A DNA stretch of 9,175 nucleotides from an uncultured Burkholderiales bacterium (GTDB lineage Bacteria; Pseudomonadota; Gammaproteobacteria; Burkholderiales; Burkholderiaceae_E), in the NCBI GenBank assembly GCA_903831925.1, contig CAIKZV010000554.1, forward strand, positions 1-9,175. Direction: 5' to 3'. Below are positions 1 to 5,883 of the stretch, piece by piece. Position numbers and translations under genes: made by a program. Each line of letters begins with the position of its first letter. Position 1 is the first letter of the stretch. The notes under the pieces were generated by a model that did no database searches, had not been told where the DNA came from, and was given only the letters and a program-made list of their open reading frames with translations.

Positions 1-1119
1 CAATGCCGGATTGCGGTACTCCTTGAGATTGGCCGCCTGACGCATGATGTTTTCGCGGCTAAGGTCATCGCCGCACTGCTTGAGCACCTGCTCGAGCGTC
101 AGGCAATAGGCCCAGCCCGACAGGTTCAGCGAGTCCGACAGATTCGCATCCGGCATGTATTTCTTGAAGAACTCAAAGAAGGGCTTGAGTTCCGGATCCG
201 TTTGCCACTGCGGGTCGGTGGTGTCCTTGATGAAGCCGGCGGTTCGCACACCGACCGAGCGATCAAGACCAGCCGGCTGCAGCGTCGCACCGACCGAGGC
301 TGACCCCAGGTGCAGATAGATGTCGGGACGCCATTCGATATCGTGGATCTTGCGAATCGCCTGGGCACACTGCTTGGCATAAGCGAACATCATCACGGTG
401 TCGGCACCGGCTGCTTTGGTCGCCAGAATTTGTGAATCAATGGTCGGATCGGTCGCCTGGAAGCTCTCGGCGCTGACGATCATCGAAGCGGCTTTATCAC
501 CCAGGCCCTCCTTCAGACCGGCCACCATCTCCTTGCCGAAGTCGTCGTCCTGATAAATCGCGGCGATCTTTGCACCCGGCTTGGTGGCCAGGACCCGCTT
601 GGCGTAAAAGACCGATTCGTTTCGCAGCGAGGGCTGCCAGCCCATCGTCCAGGGAAATTTCTCGGGATCGGCAAAGCGCTGCGATCCGGCGGCATTGAAC
701 AGGTGCGGCACTTTCTTCTGATTGAGATAGGGGCGCACCGCCAGGTTGAGTGGCGTACCCAGCACACAGAAGATGAAAGCCACTTCGTCCTGCTCGACCA
801 GCCGGCGCACATTCTCGAGGGCCTTGGGCGGGGTGAAGCCATCATCCAGCGAGATGAAGTTGATCTTGCGGCCGTTGATGCCACCGCGATCATTGACCAT
901 CCTGAAGTAGGCGGTCTGCGCGCGGCCGATCGCACCATAAGCCGAGGCAGGCCCGCTGTAGGGGATGCTCTGACCGATCTTGATCTCGGTATCGGTGACG
1001 CCCGGGGCGTATTTTTTCTGCGCTTGAGCCGAGGAGATGCCGAGTGTTGGTGCGATGCCTGCCGCGGACGCGACCCTCACGAAATCTCGCCGGGTGAAGC
1101 TTTTCGGGGATGTGCTCAT
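1..1119 (-). CDS. ABC transporter periplasmic substrate-binding protein, branched-chain amino acid type (3' end cut by window)
   Basis: Binds a small ligand in the periplasm and delivers it to an ABC permease; the family (periplasmic binding protein type I, Leu/Ile/Val-binding-like) takes amino acids, amides or aromatic acids. I read 373 codons from the ATG at 1119 to the left edge with no stop, so the C-terminus is missing. The N-terminus has a twin-arginine export motif (TRRDFVR, residues 9-15), a hydrophobic stretch and a likely cleavage site after SSAQA (residue 33), followed by the family's mature start, ITDTEIKIGQ-like (VTDTEIKIGQ, 41-50). Other family signatures are YSGPASAYG (54-62), NDRGGINGRKI (76-86) and the domain-2 segment IAAIYQDDDFGKE (185-197). 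AAGGAG lies 7 nt before the ATG, which supports this start. No permease or ATPase gene is in the window, so partners are outside it or it is an orphan. Ligand unknown. Confidence 0.95.
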   Translation of the reverse strand, partial: MSTSPKSFTRRDFVRVASAAGIAPTLGISSAQAQKKYAPGVTDTEIKIGQSIPYSGPASAYGAIGRAQTAYFRMVNDRGGINGRKINFISLDDGFTPPKALENVRRLVEQDEVAFIFCVLGTPLNLAVRPYLNQKKVPHLFNAAGSQRFADPEKFPWTMGWQPSLRNESVFYAKRVLATKPGAKIAAIYQDDDFGKEMVAGLKEGLGDKAASMIVSAESFQATDPTIDSQILATKAAGADTVMMFAYAKQCAQAIRKIHDIEWRPDIYLHLGSASVGATLQPAGLDRSVGVRTAGFIKDTTDPQWQTDPELKPFFEFFKKYMPDANLSDSLNLSGWAYCLTLEQVLKQCGDDLSRENIMRQAANLKEYRNPAL

Positions 1120-1232
1120 GATCCTGCTCCTTCGTCGTTGTTCAAAAATCGAATCGACAGAGGCGCTCGAATCAGCATGCGCGACGCAGGCACACCGTGG
1201 GTGCAAGCGCATCGGCCGTGCCGCTTACGACT

Positions 1233-1291
1233 GGAGCGTCTCCACCCCGCCTGAGGCGGGATTGATTTTCAATTCCGGGATCATCGTCCCG
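1233..1291. repeat. Run of four adjacent short inverted repeats in the leader of the solute-binding protein gene
   Basis: Four small hairpins sit nearly end to end: GGAG/CTCC (1233-1243, 3-nt loop), CCCGCC/GGCGGG (1246-1260, 3-nt loop), ATTGA/TCAAT (1261-1273, 3-nt loop) and CGGGA/TCCCG (1276-1291, 6-nt loop). The GC-rich second one is the strongest. They may structure the 5' leader of the solute-binding protein mRNA or mark the 3' end of the preceding minus-strand operon. No T-tract follows the strong stem on either strand. The rest of 1120-1403 shows no gene-like content that I can support. Confidence 0.4.
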
Positions 1292-1302
1292 TTATCTGGT
1301 CG

Positions 1303-1331
1303 AGATTGACGAAGCGCACCGCGGCTGTCAA
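1303..1331 (-). promoter_or_regulatory. Possible sigma70-type promoter for the solute-binding protein gene
   Basis: On the minus strand a perfect -35 hexamer TTGACA (1331-1326) is followed after 17 nt by CAATCT (1308-1303), which is a poor -10. A transcript starting near 1296 would carry a leader of roughly 175 nt before the ATG at 1119. The -35 match and spacing are good and the -10 is weak, so this is tentative. Confidence 0.35.
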
Positions 1332-1345
1332 CCGCCGAGCGTGCC

Positions 1346-1373
1346 CGTCATTTCGCGGACCGCATAAATGACG
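1346..1373. promoter_or_regulatory. 28-bp dyad: possible operator upstream of the solute-binding protein promoter, or a terminator stem
   Basis: Outer arms CGTCATTT (1346-1353) and AAATGACG (1366-1373) are perfect 8-bp inverted repeats. Between them is a second small palindrome, GCGG-A-CCGC (1355-1363). The dyad lies 14 bp upstream of the putative -35 of the solute-binding protein gene and about 30 bp past the stop of the flavin reductase-like gene. The centre would fall near -63 from the predicted start, a typical activator site position. No T-run follows on either strand, which argues against a simple intrinsic terminator. Symmetry is seen; function is inferred. Confidence 0.45.
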
Positions 1374-1403
1374 ATCCGCAAAACGCCGAGAATTCCTGCG
1401 CAC

Positions 1404-2066
1404 TCAGCGATAAACGCCGTCCCAGGGGCCCGGCACCACCGTCGCACTGAGCTTGTCGGCACTCGCGGTGGGGCGATTGAGCGTGAAGCTGGTCTCGGGC
1501 GTAATCACTGCGTAGTCCATGTAGCCCATGCGCGCCAGCGGCCGCATGCCTGCGGTATCGACCAATCCGTCGCGGATGAATTCATCCTTCACATGGACGC
1601 CGACCACCTGGCCGAACACAACGGTGTACGGCGTTTTGCCTGGCACCGAAGGCATCTCGATCATTTTCCAGAGCTTGCATTCGAAGGCCGCCGGGCTTTC
1701 GGCGACCCATGGTGCCTTGACCAGCGTCGATGCTGCAGGCGTGAGTCCTGCCAACTTGAATTCATCGACCTCGGCTGCGACCGGTGCCGACGACATATTC
1801 ATGTGATCACGCAGGTCCCAGCTCGAGAGCGAACAGGTGAACTCACCGGTTTCGGCGATATTGGCCAACGAGTCCTTGCGCCCGCCAGAGGCGAAGCAGA
1901 CCACCGGTGGCGTATCGCTGACCGCATTGAAAAAACTGTAGGGCGCGAGATTGGGGACACCCGTTTTGCTGACCGAGGCGATCCAGCCGATCGGTCGCGG
2001 CACGATGAGCGCCTTGAAGGGGTTGAACTTCAGGCCGTGATTGTCTTTTTCGGTGCTGTAGAACAT
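1404..2066 (-). CDS. Flavin reductase-like, FMN-binding split-barrel protein
   Basis: 220 aa, likely cytoplasmic, of the flavin reductase-like domain family (DIM6/NTAB, RutF-related), which binds FMN and often supplies reduced flavin or acts as an oxidoreductase. Family marks visible here are PRPIGWIAS (23-31), the flavin-contact segment NLAPYSFFN (39-47) followed by DTPPVVCFAS (51-60), and the conserved RKDS (63-66) then GEF (74-76). The length is usual for the stand-alone form. It begins 27 nt after the sulfurtransferase stop with no strong Shine-Dalgarno sequence, so it is probably translated from the same mRNA. No partner monooxygenase large subunit is adjacent; the P450 in this window lies far away on another transcript. 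Electron donor and acceptor cannot be told from sequence. The plus-strand reading frame across this gene is only its shadow. Confidence 0.9.
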   Translation of the reverse strand: MFYSTEKDNHGLKFNPFKALIVPRPIGWIASVSKTGVPNLAPYSFFNAVSDTPPVVCFASGGRKDSLANIAETGEFTCSLSSWDLRDHMNMSSAPVAAEVDEFKLAGLTPAASTLVKAPWVAESPAAFECKLWKMIEMPSVPGKTPYTVVFGQVVGVHVKDEFIRDGLVDTAGMRPLARMGYMDYAVITPETSFTLNRPTASADKLSATVVPGPWDGVYR

Positions 2067-2093
2067 GGGCTGTCGCGTCTCGTGTGAAGGTTT

Positions 2094-2975
2094 TCAGGAT
2101 GCGTCGCATTGCATCGGTCGCGTCGGGTCTGCCGACCATTCGAGCAGAGAATTGTCGTAAACCGCAACGCGTGTGCGACCGATCAGCTGCAGTGCAAAGC
2201 AGGTGGCGGTTGCCGCAATGCCGCCGCCACAGTAAACGATCACCGGATCATCCGTGTCGCCCAGCCCGGCATCACGTGCCAGTTTTTCGAGTTCAGCACG
2301 CGGGCGCCAGCAGCCGGTGGCCGGATCGATCAGCGACGCGGCGGGAAGGTTCAAACTGCCGGGAATGCGTCCGGGCCGACCATAATGCGCACCGCCCGTG
2401 CCTTTGAACTGGGCGGGCGACAATGCGTTGACGGTTGTCGCCGAACCATCGGACAGCACGTTTGCAACGTCGTTGGCATCGGCCACCCGATTCGCATGCC
2501 GCTTGGGCCGAAAACTCCCGGCACCGAAATGCGGTTCCTCGGTGCTGAGCGGGCGGCCTTCGCGCTGCCAGGCCTCAAAGCCGCCATCGAGAATCATCAC
2601 GCCGTTGTGGCCGAGCGTGCTGAGCACCCACCAGGCTCGCGTCACCACCATCGGATGACGAGCGCCATAAAGCACCACCCGATGGCCATTGCCGATACCG
2701 AGCCGTGACATCAGCGCTGCGATGCGGGTGTCCGAGGGCAGCGTGTACGGAAATCGGCCATGCGGATCGGACAGGTCGCTCACCATGTCGACATGCTGTG
2801 CACCCGGAATGTGCCCCTTTGCCCAGTCGGCGCGCCCGCTGTCGATGCGCGAGGGCCCCACCGGCTGCGGTGTCATGTAGGTCGTGCAGTCGAGGATCCG
2901 GACATCGGGATCGTCAAGATGCGCCTGAAGCCACGCGGTGCTGACCAGATAGCCGGGTTGATGGTCGTTACTCAT
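2094..2975 (-). CDS. Sulfurtransferase, tandem rhodanese-domain type (thiosulfate/3-mercaptopyruvate sulfurtransferase family)
   Basis: 293 aa, the usual length for two-domain rhodaneses, which pass a sulfane sulfur from thiosulfate or 3-mercaptopyruvate to a thiophilic acceptor through a cysteine persulfide. The N-terminal domain has the CDC25-like segment GHIPGAQHVD (54-63) and MILDGGFEAW (127-136). It has no cysteine at its loop (LYGARHPMV, 102-110), as expected for the non-catalytic half. The C-terminal domain has IPGSLNLP (204-211) and the active loop CGGGIA at Cys249. That loop differs from both CRKGV (thiosulfate type) and CGSGVT (mercaptopyruvate type), and the usual DAR at the start of this domain reads NAL (183-185), so the substrate is uncertain. 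It follows the carbonic anhydrase gene by 93 nt and precedes the flavin reductase gene by 27 nt. No Shine-Dalgarno sequence lies directly before its ATG. Confidence 0.92.
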   Translation of the reverse strand: MSNDHQPGYLVSTAWLQAHLDDPDVRILDCTTYMTPQPVGPSRIDSGRADWAKGHIPGAQHVDMVSDLSDPHGRFPYTLPSDTRIAALMSRLGIGNGHRVVLYGARHPMVVTRAWWVLSTLGHNGVMILDGGFEAWQREGRPLSTEEPHFGAGSFRPKRHANRVADANDVANVLSDGSATTVNALSPAQFKGTGGAHYGRPGRIPGSLNLPAASLIDPATGCWRPRAELEKLARDAGLGDTDDPVIVYCGGGIAATATCFALQLIGRTRVAVYDNSLLEWSADPTRPMQCDAS

Positions 2976-2995
2976 TTGCTGATTCGCCGGGGCAT
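2972..2995 (-). CDS. Possible 7-codon leader mini-ORF coupled to the sulfurtransferase
   Basis: ATG at 2995 opens a reading frame coding MPRRISK, whose stop TGA (2974-2972) overlaps the sulfurtransferase ATG (2975-2973) as ATGA. AAGGAG (3011-3006) lies 10 nt before the mini-ORF start, whereas the sulfurtransferase ATG is about 30 nt from that site and has no good site of its own. Ribosomes could therefore load on the mini-ORF and restart at the overlap. This is a structural inference; such a short frame can arise by chance. Confidence 0.3.
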   Translation of the reverse strand: MPRRISK

Positions 2996-3005
2996 CGATC
3001 TCAGT

Positions 3006-3020
3006 CTCCTTGGTGCAAGG
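3006..3020 (-). promoter_or_regulatory. Shine-Dalgarno sequence partly buried in a small hairpin
   Basis: In the minus-strand RNA CCUUG (3020-3016) can pair with CAAGG (3012-3008) across a 3-nt loop, covering the AAGG of the AAGGAG site. A second stem, CGACC/GGTCG with a 5-nt loop (3029-3043), sits just upstream. The remainder of the 2976-3068 gap shows no promoter that I can support. Confidence 0.35.
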
Positions 3021-3052
3021 GGGCGCAACGACCGGAATGGTCGCGGCAATGA

Positions 3053-3082
3053 CTCATCCGACCTGAACTCATCCGACCTGAA
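3053..3082. repeat. Perfect 15-bp tandem duplication across the carbonic anhydrase stop codon
   Basis: CTCATCCGACCTGAA occurs at 3053-3067 and again at 3068-3082 with no mismatch. On the minus strand this repeats the last codons and the stop of the carbonic anhydrase gene in frame: the protein ends VQVG then TGA, and the same residues and a second TGA (3056-3054) follow. The coding effect is nil because the first stop still ends translation. Confidence 0.9.
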
Positions 3083-3677
3083 CAAAGCGACCATCGACCA
3101 GCGTGGTCAGCAAACCGCTGCGAATATCAAAGCGAAAACCCTGCAACCGAAGCGTGCCGGCATCGACAGCCTCACGGATCCACGGGAAAGTAAGCAGGTT
3201 ATTGAGCGACAGCCTGACCACCTCCATTTCACACGCGCACAAACGATCATCGCGACTGAGCTGCCTGGGAATGGCCTGCAAAGCCGGTTCGGCAATCCGC
3301 ATCCAGGGCTCGACAAAGTCTCGTGCAAGGCCCGGCGCGCCCTCAACCATCGACAGCACACCACCGCAAAGCGCGTGGCCAAGCACCGCAATTCGCGCCA
3401 CTTTCAGCACCCGCACCGCAAATTCGAGCGCTGCGCTGGTGCCGTGGTATCCGGTATCCGGTGTGTACGGCGGCACCAGCCCGGCCACATTGCGAACAAC
3501 GAAGAGCTCCCCTGGGATTGCGCCAAAGACCGTTTGAGGATCGACCCGCGAGTCGGAACACGCGATCACCATCGTTTCGGGGCTTTGCCCGAGCTTTGCA
3601 AGCGATTCGTAGCGATCGCGCTCTGCAGGCCAGGTGACGGCCCGAAAACGCAGATGGCCTTCGATGAGTGGATCCAT
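3069..3677 (-). CDS. Beta-class carbonic anhydrase
   Basis: 202 aa zinc enzyme that interconverts CO2 and bicarbonate in the cytoplasm, supplying bicarbonate for carboxylases and balancing pH. The beta-class zinc site is complete: ACSDSRVDP gives Cys40, with the Asp42-Arg44 dyad, and GHALCGGV gives His101 and Cys104. GELFVVRNVAGLVPP (56-70) and the TGYHGTSAALEFAV segment (75-88) are also standard. The length matches the ordinary single-domain enzyme. A good Shine-Dalgarno sequence, GAGGTGA, sits 3 nt before the ATG and supports the start at 3677. It is the first gene of a probable minus-strand operon with the sulfurtransferase and flavin reductase-like genes, and it is divergent from the YHYH lipoprotein gene. 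The 15-bp repeat at its stop adds no residues. No cyanase gene is adjacent, so a cyanate role is not supported. Confidence 0.96.
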   Translation of the reverse strand: MDPLIEGHLRFRAVTWPAERDRYESLAKLGQSPETMVIACSDSRVDPQTVFGAIPGELFVVRNVAGLVPPYTPDTGYHGTSAALEFAVRVLKVARIAVLGHALCGGVLSMVEGAPGLARDFVEPWMRIAEPALQAIPRQLSRDDRLCACEMEVVRLSLNNLLTFPWIREAVDAGTLRLQGFRFDIRSGLLTTLVDGRFVQVG

Positions 3678-3702
3678 GTGTCACCTCAGCACTGACTGGG
3701 CC

Positions 3703-3708
3703 ATTCTA
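3703..3708 (-). promoter_or_regulatory. Possible -10 element for the carbonic anhydrase operon
   Basis: TAGAAT on the minus strand (one mismatch from TATAAT) lies 25 nt before the carbonic anhydrase ATG, leaving room for a short leader with its Shine-Dalgarno sequence. I find no matching -35 hexamer at 16-18 nt, so an activator or an extended element would be needed. Confidence 0.3.
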
Positions 3709-3793
3709 GCCGGGACATCGCACTGATCGGGTGAATCAGCGAGAATCGTCAGACTCGCCGCTCAAATTTCAAACGCAATTGAGGCAACAGGTC

Positions 3794-4801
3794 ATGAGTC
3801 TTGTCCGATCCGAATTCCTGATGATGCTGGCAGTGATTGCCGCAACATCTGCGCTTGGCGCATGCGGTGGCACCGATAGCGGAAGCTCGACATCCGGCGG
3901 CACGACAAGTCCGACCAACCCGACCAACCCGACCAACCCATCAGGCACGACATCCACCGTGTCGATCAAGTGTCCCATTTCGGACAGCGGCATCACCAAT
4001 ACCAACCCTGCTCAGAACGGCACCGCAGTCAATCAGCCCTACACCTACAGCTGGACCTGCAGCACCAGCTCGCGGGTTCTGTCGGCCAACGGCATCCCCA
4101 ACCACTCGGTGACCGGCGGCAATTTTGCGACCGCGGTCAGCGTACAAAGTATCGCCGCCACCTACACCCTGACACCGGCGCTGACCAACCTGACCGCGAC
4201 CGCAGTGATGCCTTCGGGCCATGCGCTCAACGGCATCAAATTCGACCCGGGCACCGCCGGCACCTGCAACAACAGCGGTGTTTGCGATCCAGCCGGCAAT
4301 GGCGGCACCTGGCACATGGAAGCCCTCAGCCCCTCATCGAGCTTCAGCTTTGGCACTGACGCCAGCAACGGGCATGTGCAGCCCAATGGGGCCTACCACT
4401 ACCACGGCGTGCCCAATGGACTGGTCACCAAACTCGGTGGCGGCACCAACATCATCACGCTGGTCGGCTGGGCACCGGATGGATTTCCGATCTATTCGCT
4501 CTACGGCTACAGCACAGCGACTGACGCGAAGAGCGCAGTGCGGCTCATGACCGGCAGCTGGCAGCTCAAATCGACGCCCAATGCAGGTCGTCCGTCGACG
4601 ACGGTCTATGCCATGGGCGCGTTCACCGAAGACTGGAACTATGTCGCCGGCTCGGGCGACCTCGATGAATGCAATGGGCGCTTCGACGTCACACCCGAAT
4701 TCCCGCAGGGGATCTATCACTACTACATCACCCAGACCTATCCCTATGTGCAGCGCTGCGTCAAAGGGACTGCTGCAACCAGCACGCCGCCAAGACCCTG
4801 A
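3794..4801 (+). CDS. YHYH-domain lipoprotein
   Basis: 335 aa from the ATG at 3794, chosen because it gives a proper lipoprotein signal: a short basic N-terminus, hydrophobic LMMLAVIAATSA (9-20), and lipobox LGAC with Cys24 as the lipidated residue. A GTG at 3731 in the same frame would add 21 polar residues before the signal and is less likely. After Cys24 comes a Gly/Ser/Thr linker with three PTN repeats, then a domain with HSV (104-106), GHALNGIKFDPG (142-153), the defining AYHYHGVPNGL (200-210), GWAPDGFPIYSLYGY (225-239) and PQGIYHYYITQTYPY (304-318). These match the YHYH protein family, whose function is not established. Conserved His and Asp residues and paired cysteines suggest metal binding or a folded extracytoplasmic enzyme, which is inference. 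The HupE-like gene starts 14 nt downstream, so the two form an operon. Confidence 0.9.
   Translation: MSLVRSEFLMMLAVIAATSALGACGGTDSGSSTSGGTTSPTNPTNPTNPSGTTSTVSIKCPISDSGITNTNPAQNGTAVNQPYTYSWTCSTSSRVLSANGIPNHSVTGGNFATAVSVQSIAATYTLTPALTNLTATAVMPSGHALNGIKFDPGTAGTCNNSGVCDPAGNGGTWHMEALSPSSSFSFGTDASNGHVQPNGAYHYHGVPNGLVTKLGGGTNIITLVGWAPDGFPIYSLYGYSTATDAKSAVRLMTGSWQLKSTPNAGRPSTTVYAMGAFTEDWNYVAGSGDLDECNGRFDVTPEFPQGIYHYYITQTYPYVQRCVKGTAATSTPPRP
3911..3937 (+). repeat. Three perfect 9-bp repeats in the lipoprotein linker
   Basis: CCGACCAAC occurs three times in a row and in frame, coding (Pro-Thr-Asn)x3 just after the lipid anchor. This is a flexible spacer that could change length by slippage. Confidence 0.9.
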
Positions 4802-4815
4802 GACGCGACGGCAGC

Positions 4816-5883
4816 ATGCACTCCCTCAGGCTGGCGACCCTGCTGCTGTTGGCCTGCCTGCTGGTCGGCATGCCCCGCCCGTCCCCGGCGCATCTGATGG
4901 TCGCGCAACAAGGCACCATCAATCTGGTCGGCGACGGTGCATTCATGGTGGTGTCAGTGCCTGTCAGCGCATTGGACGCTTGGGATATCAACCGCGACAA
5001 CCTGCTGAGCGCCTCCGAACTGAACGCGCATCGGCAATCGATCGCAGATCAGATTCACCGTCGCCTGCAGCTTCATGACGATGCCGGACCACGACCGCTG
5101 CAAGGCATGATGATGTCGCTGTCACCCGGCGATGAAGCACCCGATTCACCGGCCTCGCAGCTCGTCATCATGGGTCGCTTTCAGCTTGATTCACCGGATC
5201 GGCATGACCGGGCCTTGCGTCTGAAAACCGATCTCTTCGGGGCGGCCGAATCGGAGCGGTCACTTGGTATCACCGTCTCGCGCGGCAGCGAAACCAGCCT
5301 GATCATCCTCACGCCGCAGCGATCGCACCAGCTGCTTTTTGCCTCAGGATGGCAGGTCATCAGCAACTATTTCGTTGATGGTCTCGAACACATCCTGAAC
5401 GGCTATGACCACCTGCTTTTTCTGCTGGTGGTGCTGTTTTTTTGCGGCCGCTGGCAAACCGTCGTGATGACGCTCACCTGCTTCACCGTCGGGCATGCGA
5501 TCACCCTGTCGATCAGCGTGTTCACAGGGCTCACCGTGTCGCCGGTGATTGTCGAACCGGCGATTGCGGCCACCATCATCGGCATGCTGATTTTCGAGGC
5601 CGCGCATCGTCGAGGGGCGATATCACCTCGAGTACCGGTTCGACTCGCATTGGTGTTTGCATGCGCGCTGATTCACGGCCTCGGACTGGCCTCAGCTTTG
5701 CATGACATCGGTCTTGACACCACCCACCGACTGCAAAGCCTTGCAGGTTTCAATTTGGGCATCGAGGCCGGACAGATCGCTGTGGCAGGAGCAGCCTGGG
5801 CGCTGATCAGCAGAATCGTTCGAATCGACCTTAGCCCGATCAGGCTTGTTCGGGCGGCGACTCGATTGGTTCGACGATACTGA
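4816..5883 (+). CDS. HupE/UreJ-type integral membrane protein with periplasmic N-terminal domain
   Basis: 355 aa from the ATG at 4816, 14 nt after the lipoprotein stop; an in-frame ATG at 4669 would lie inside the lipoprotein gene and lacks a signal sequence. Residues 1-25 form a signal peptide with likely cleavage after PSPA, leaving His26 as the first mature residue. A soluble domain (about 26-180) follows and contains an EF-hand-like loop, DINRDNLLSASE (57-68). The C-terminal half has about five to six membrane segments and the HupE/UreJ signature: GLEHILNGYDHLLFLL (189-204), CFTVGHAITL (222-231), IHGLGLA (286-292) and GFNLGIEAGQ (311-320). HupE and UreJ relatives move nickel for hydrogenase or urease; this longer branch has no proven substrate. 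No hydrogenase or urease gene is nearby. There is no strong Shine-Dalgarno sequence, so translational coupling to the lipoprotein gene is likely. Its end overlaps the convergent channel gene by 44 bp. Confidence 0.9.
   Translation: MHSLRLATLLLLACLLVGMPRPSPAHLMVAQQGTINLVGDGAFMVVSVPVSALDAWDINRDNLLSASELNAHRQSIADQIHRRLQLHDDAGPRPLQGMMMSLSPGDEAPDSPASQLVIMGRFQLDSPDRHDRALRLKTDLFGAAESERSLGITVSRGSETSLIILTPQRSHQLLFASGWQVISNYFVDGLEHILNGYDHLLFLLVVLFFCGRWQTVVMTLTCFTVGHAITLSISVFTGLTVSPVIVEPAIAATIIGMLIFEAAHRRGAISPRVPVRLALVFACALIHGLGLASALHDIGLDTTHRLQSLAGFNLGIEAGQIAVAGAAWALISRIVRIDLSPIRLVRAATRLVRRY

Noticed and set aside
1368..2087. Long plus-strand open frame of 239 codons opposite the flavin reductase-like gene
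   Set aside because: Its protein is low-complexity Arg/His/Gly-rich with no family signature, while the minus strand carries clear flavin-binding motifs. It is a GC-rich shadow frame.
3069..3677. Carbonyl sulfide hydrolase rather than carbonic anhydrase
   Set aside because: The idea was prompted by the neighbouring sulfurtransferase, but the CSDSR motif and the rest of the sequence fit ordinary beta-carbonic anhydrases, and nothing specific to COS hydrolase was recognised.
2760..3695. Long plus-strand open frame of 311 codons across the sulfurtransferase and carbonic anhydrase genes
   Set aside because: It runs antisense to two genes with intact catalytic motifs and spans their intergenic gap, with no recognisable domain.
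3723..3739. Inverted repeat CTGAT/ATCAG with a 7-nt loop between the carbonic anhydrase and lipoprotein genes
   Set aside because: Only five base pairs with no accompanying promoter of quality, so it is easily due to chance. I also found no convincing plus-strand promoter for the lipoprotein gene in this gap.
4669..4815. Upstream start at 4669 for the HupE-like protein
   Set aside because: It lies within the lipoprotein gene and would bury the signal peptide behind 49 residues.
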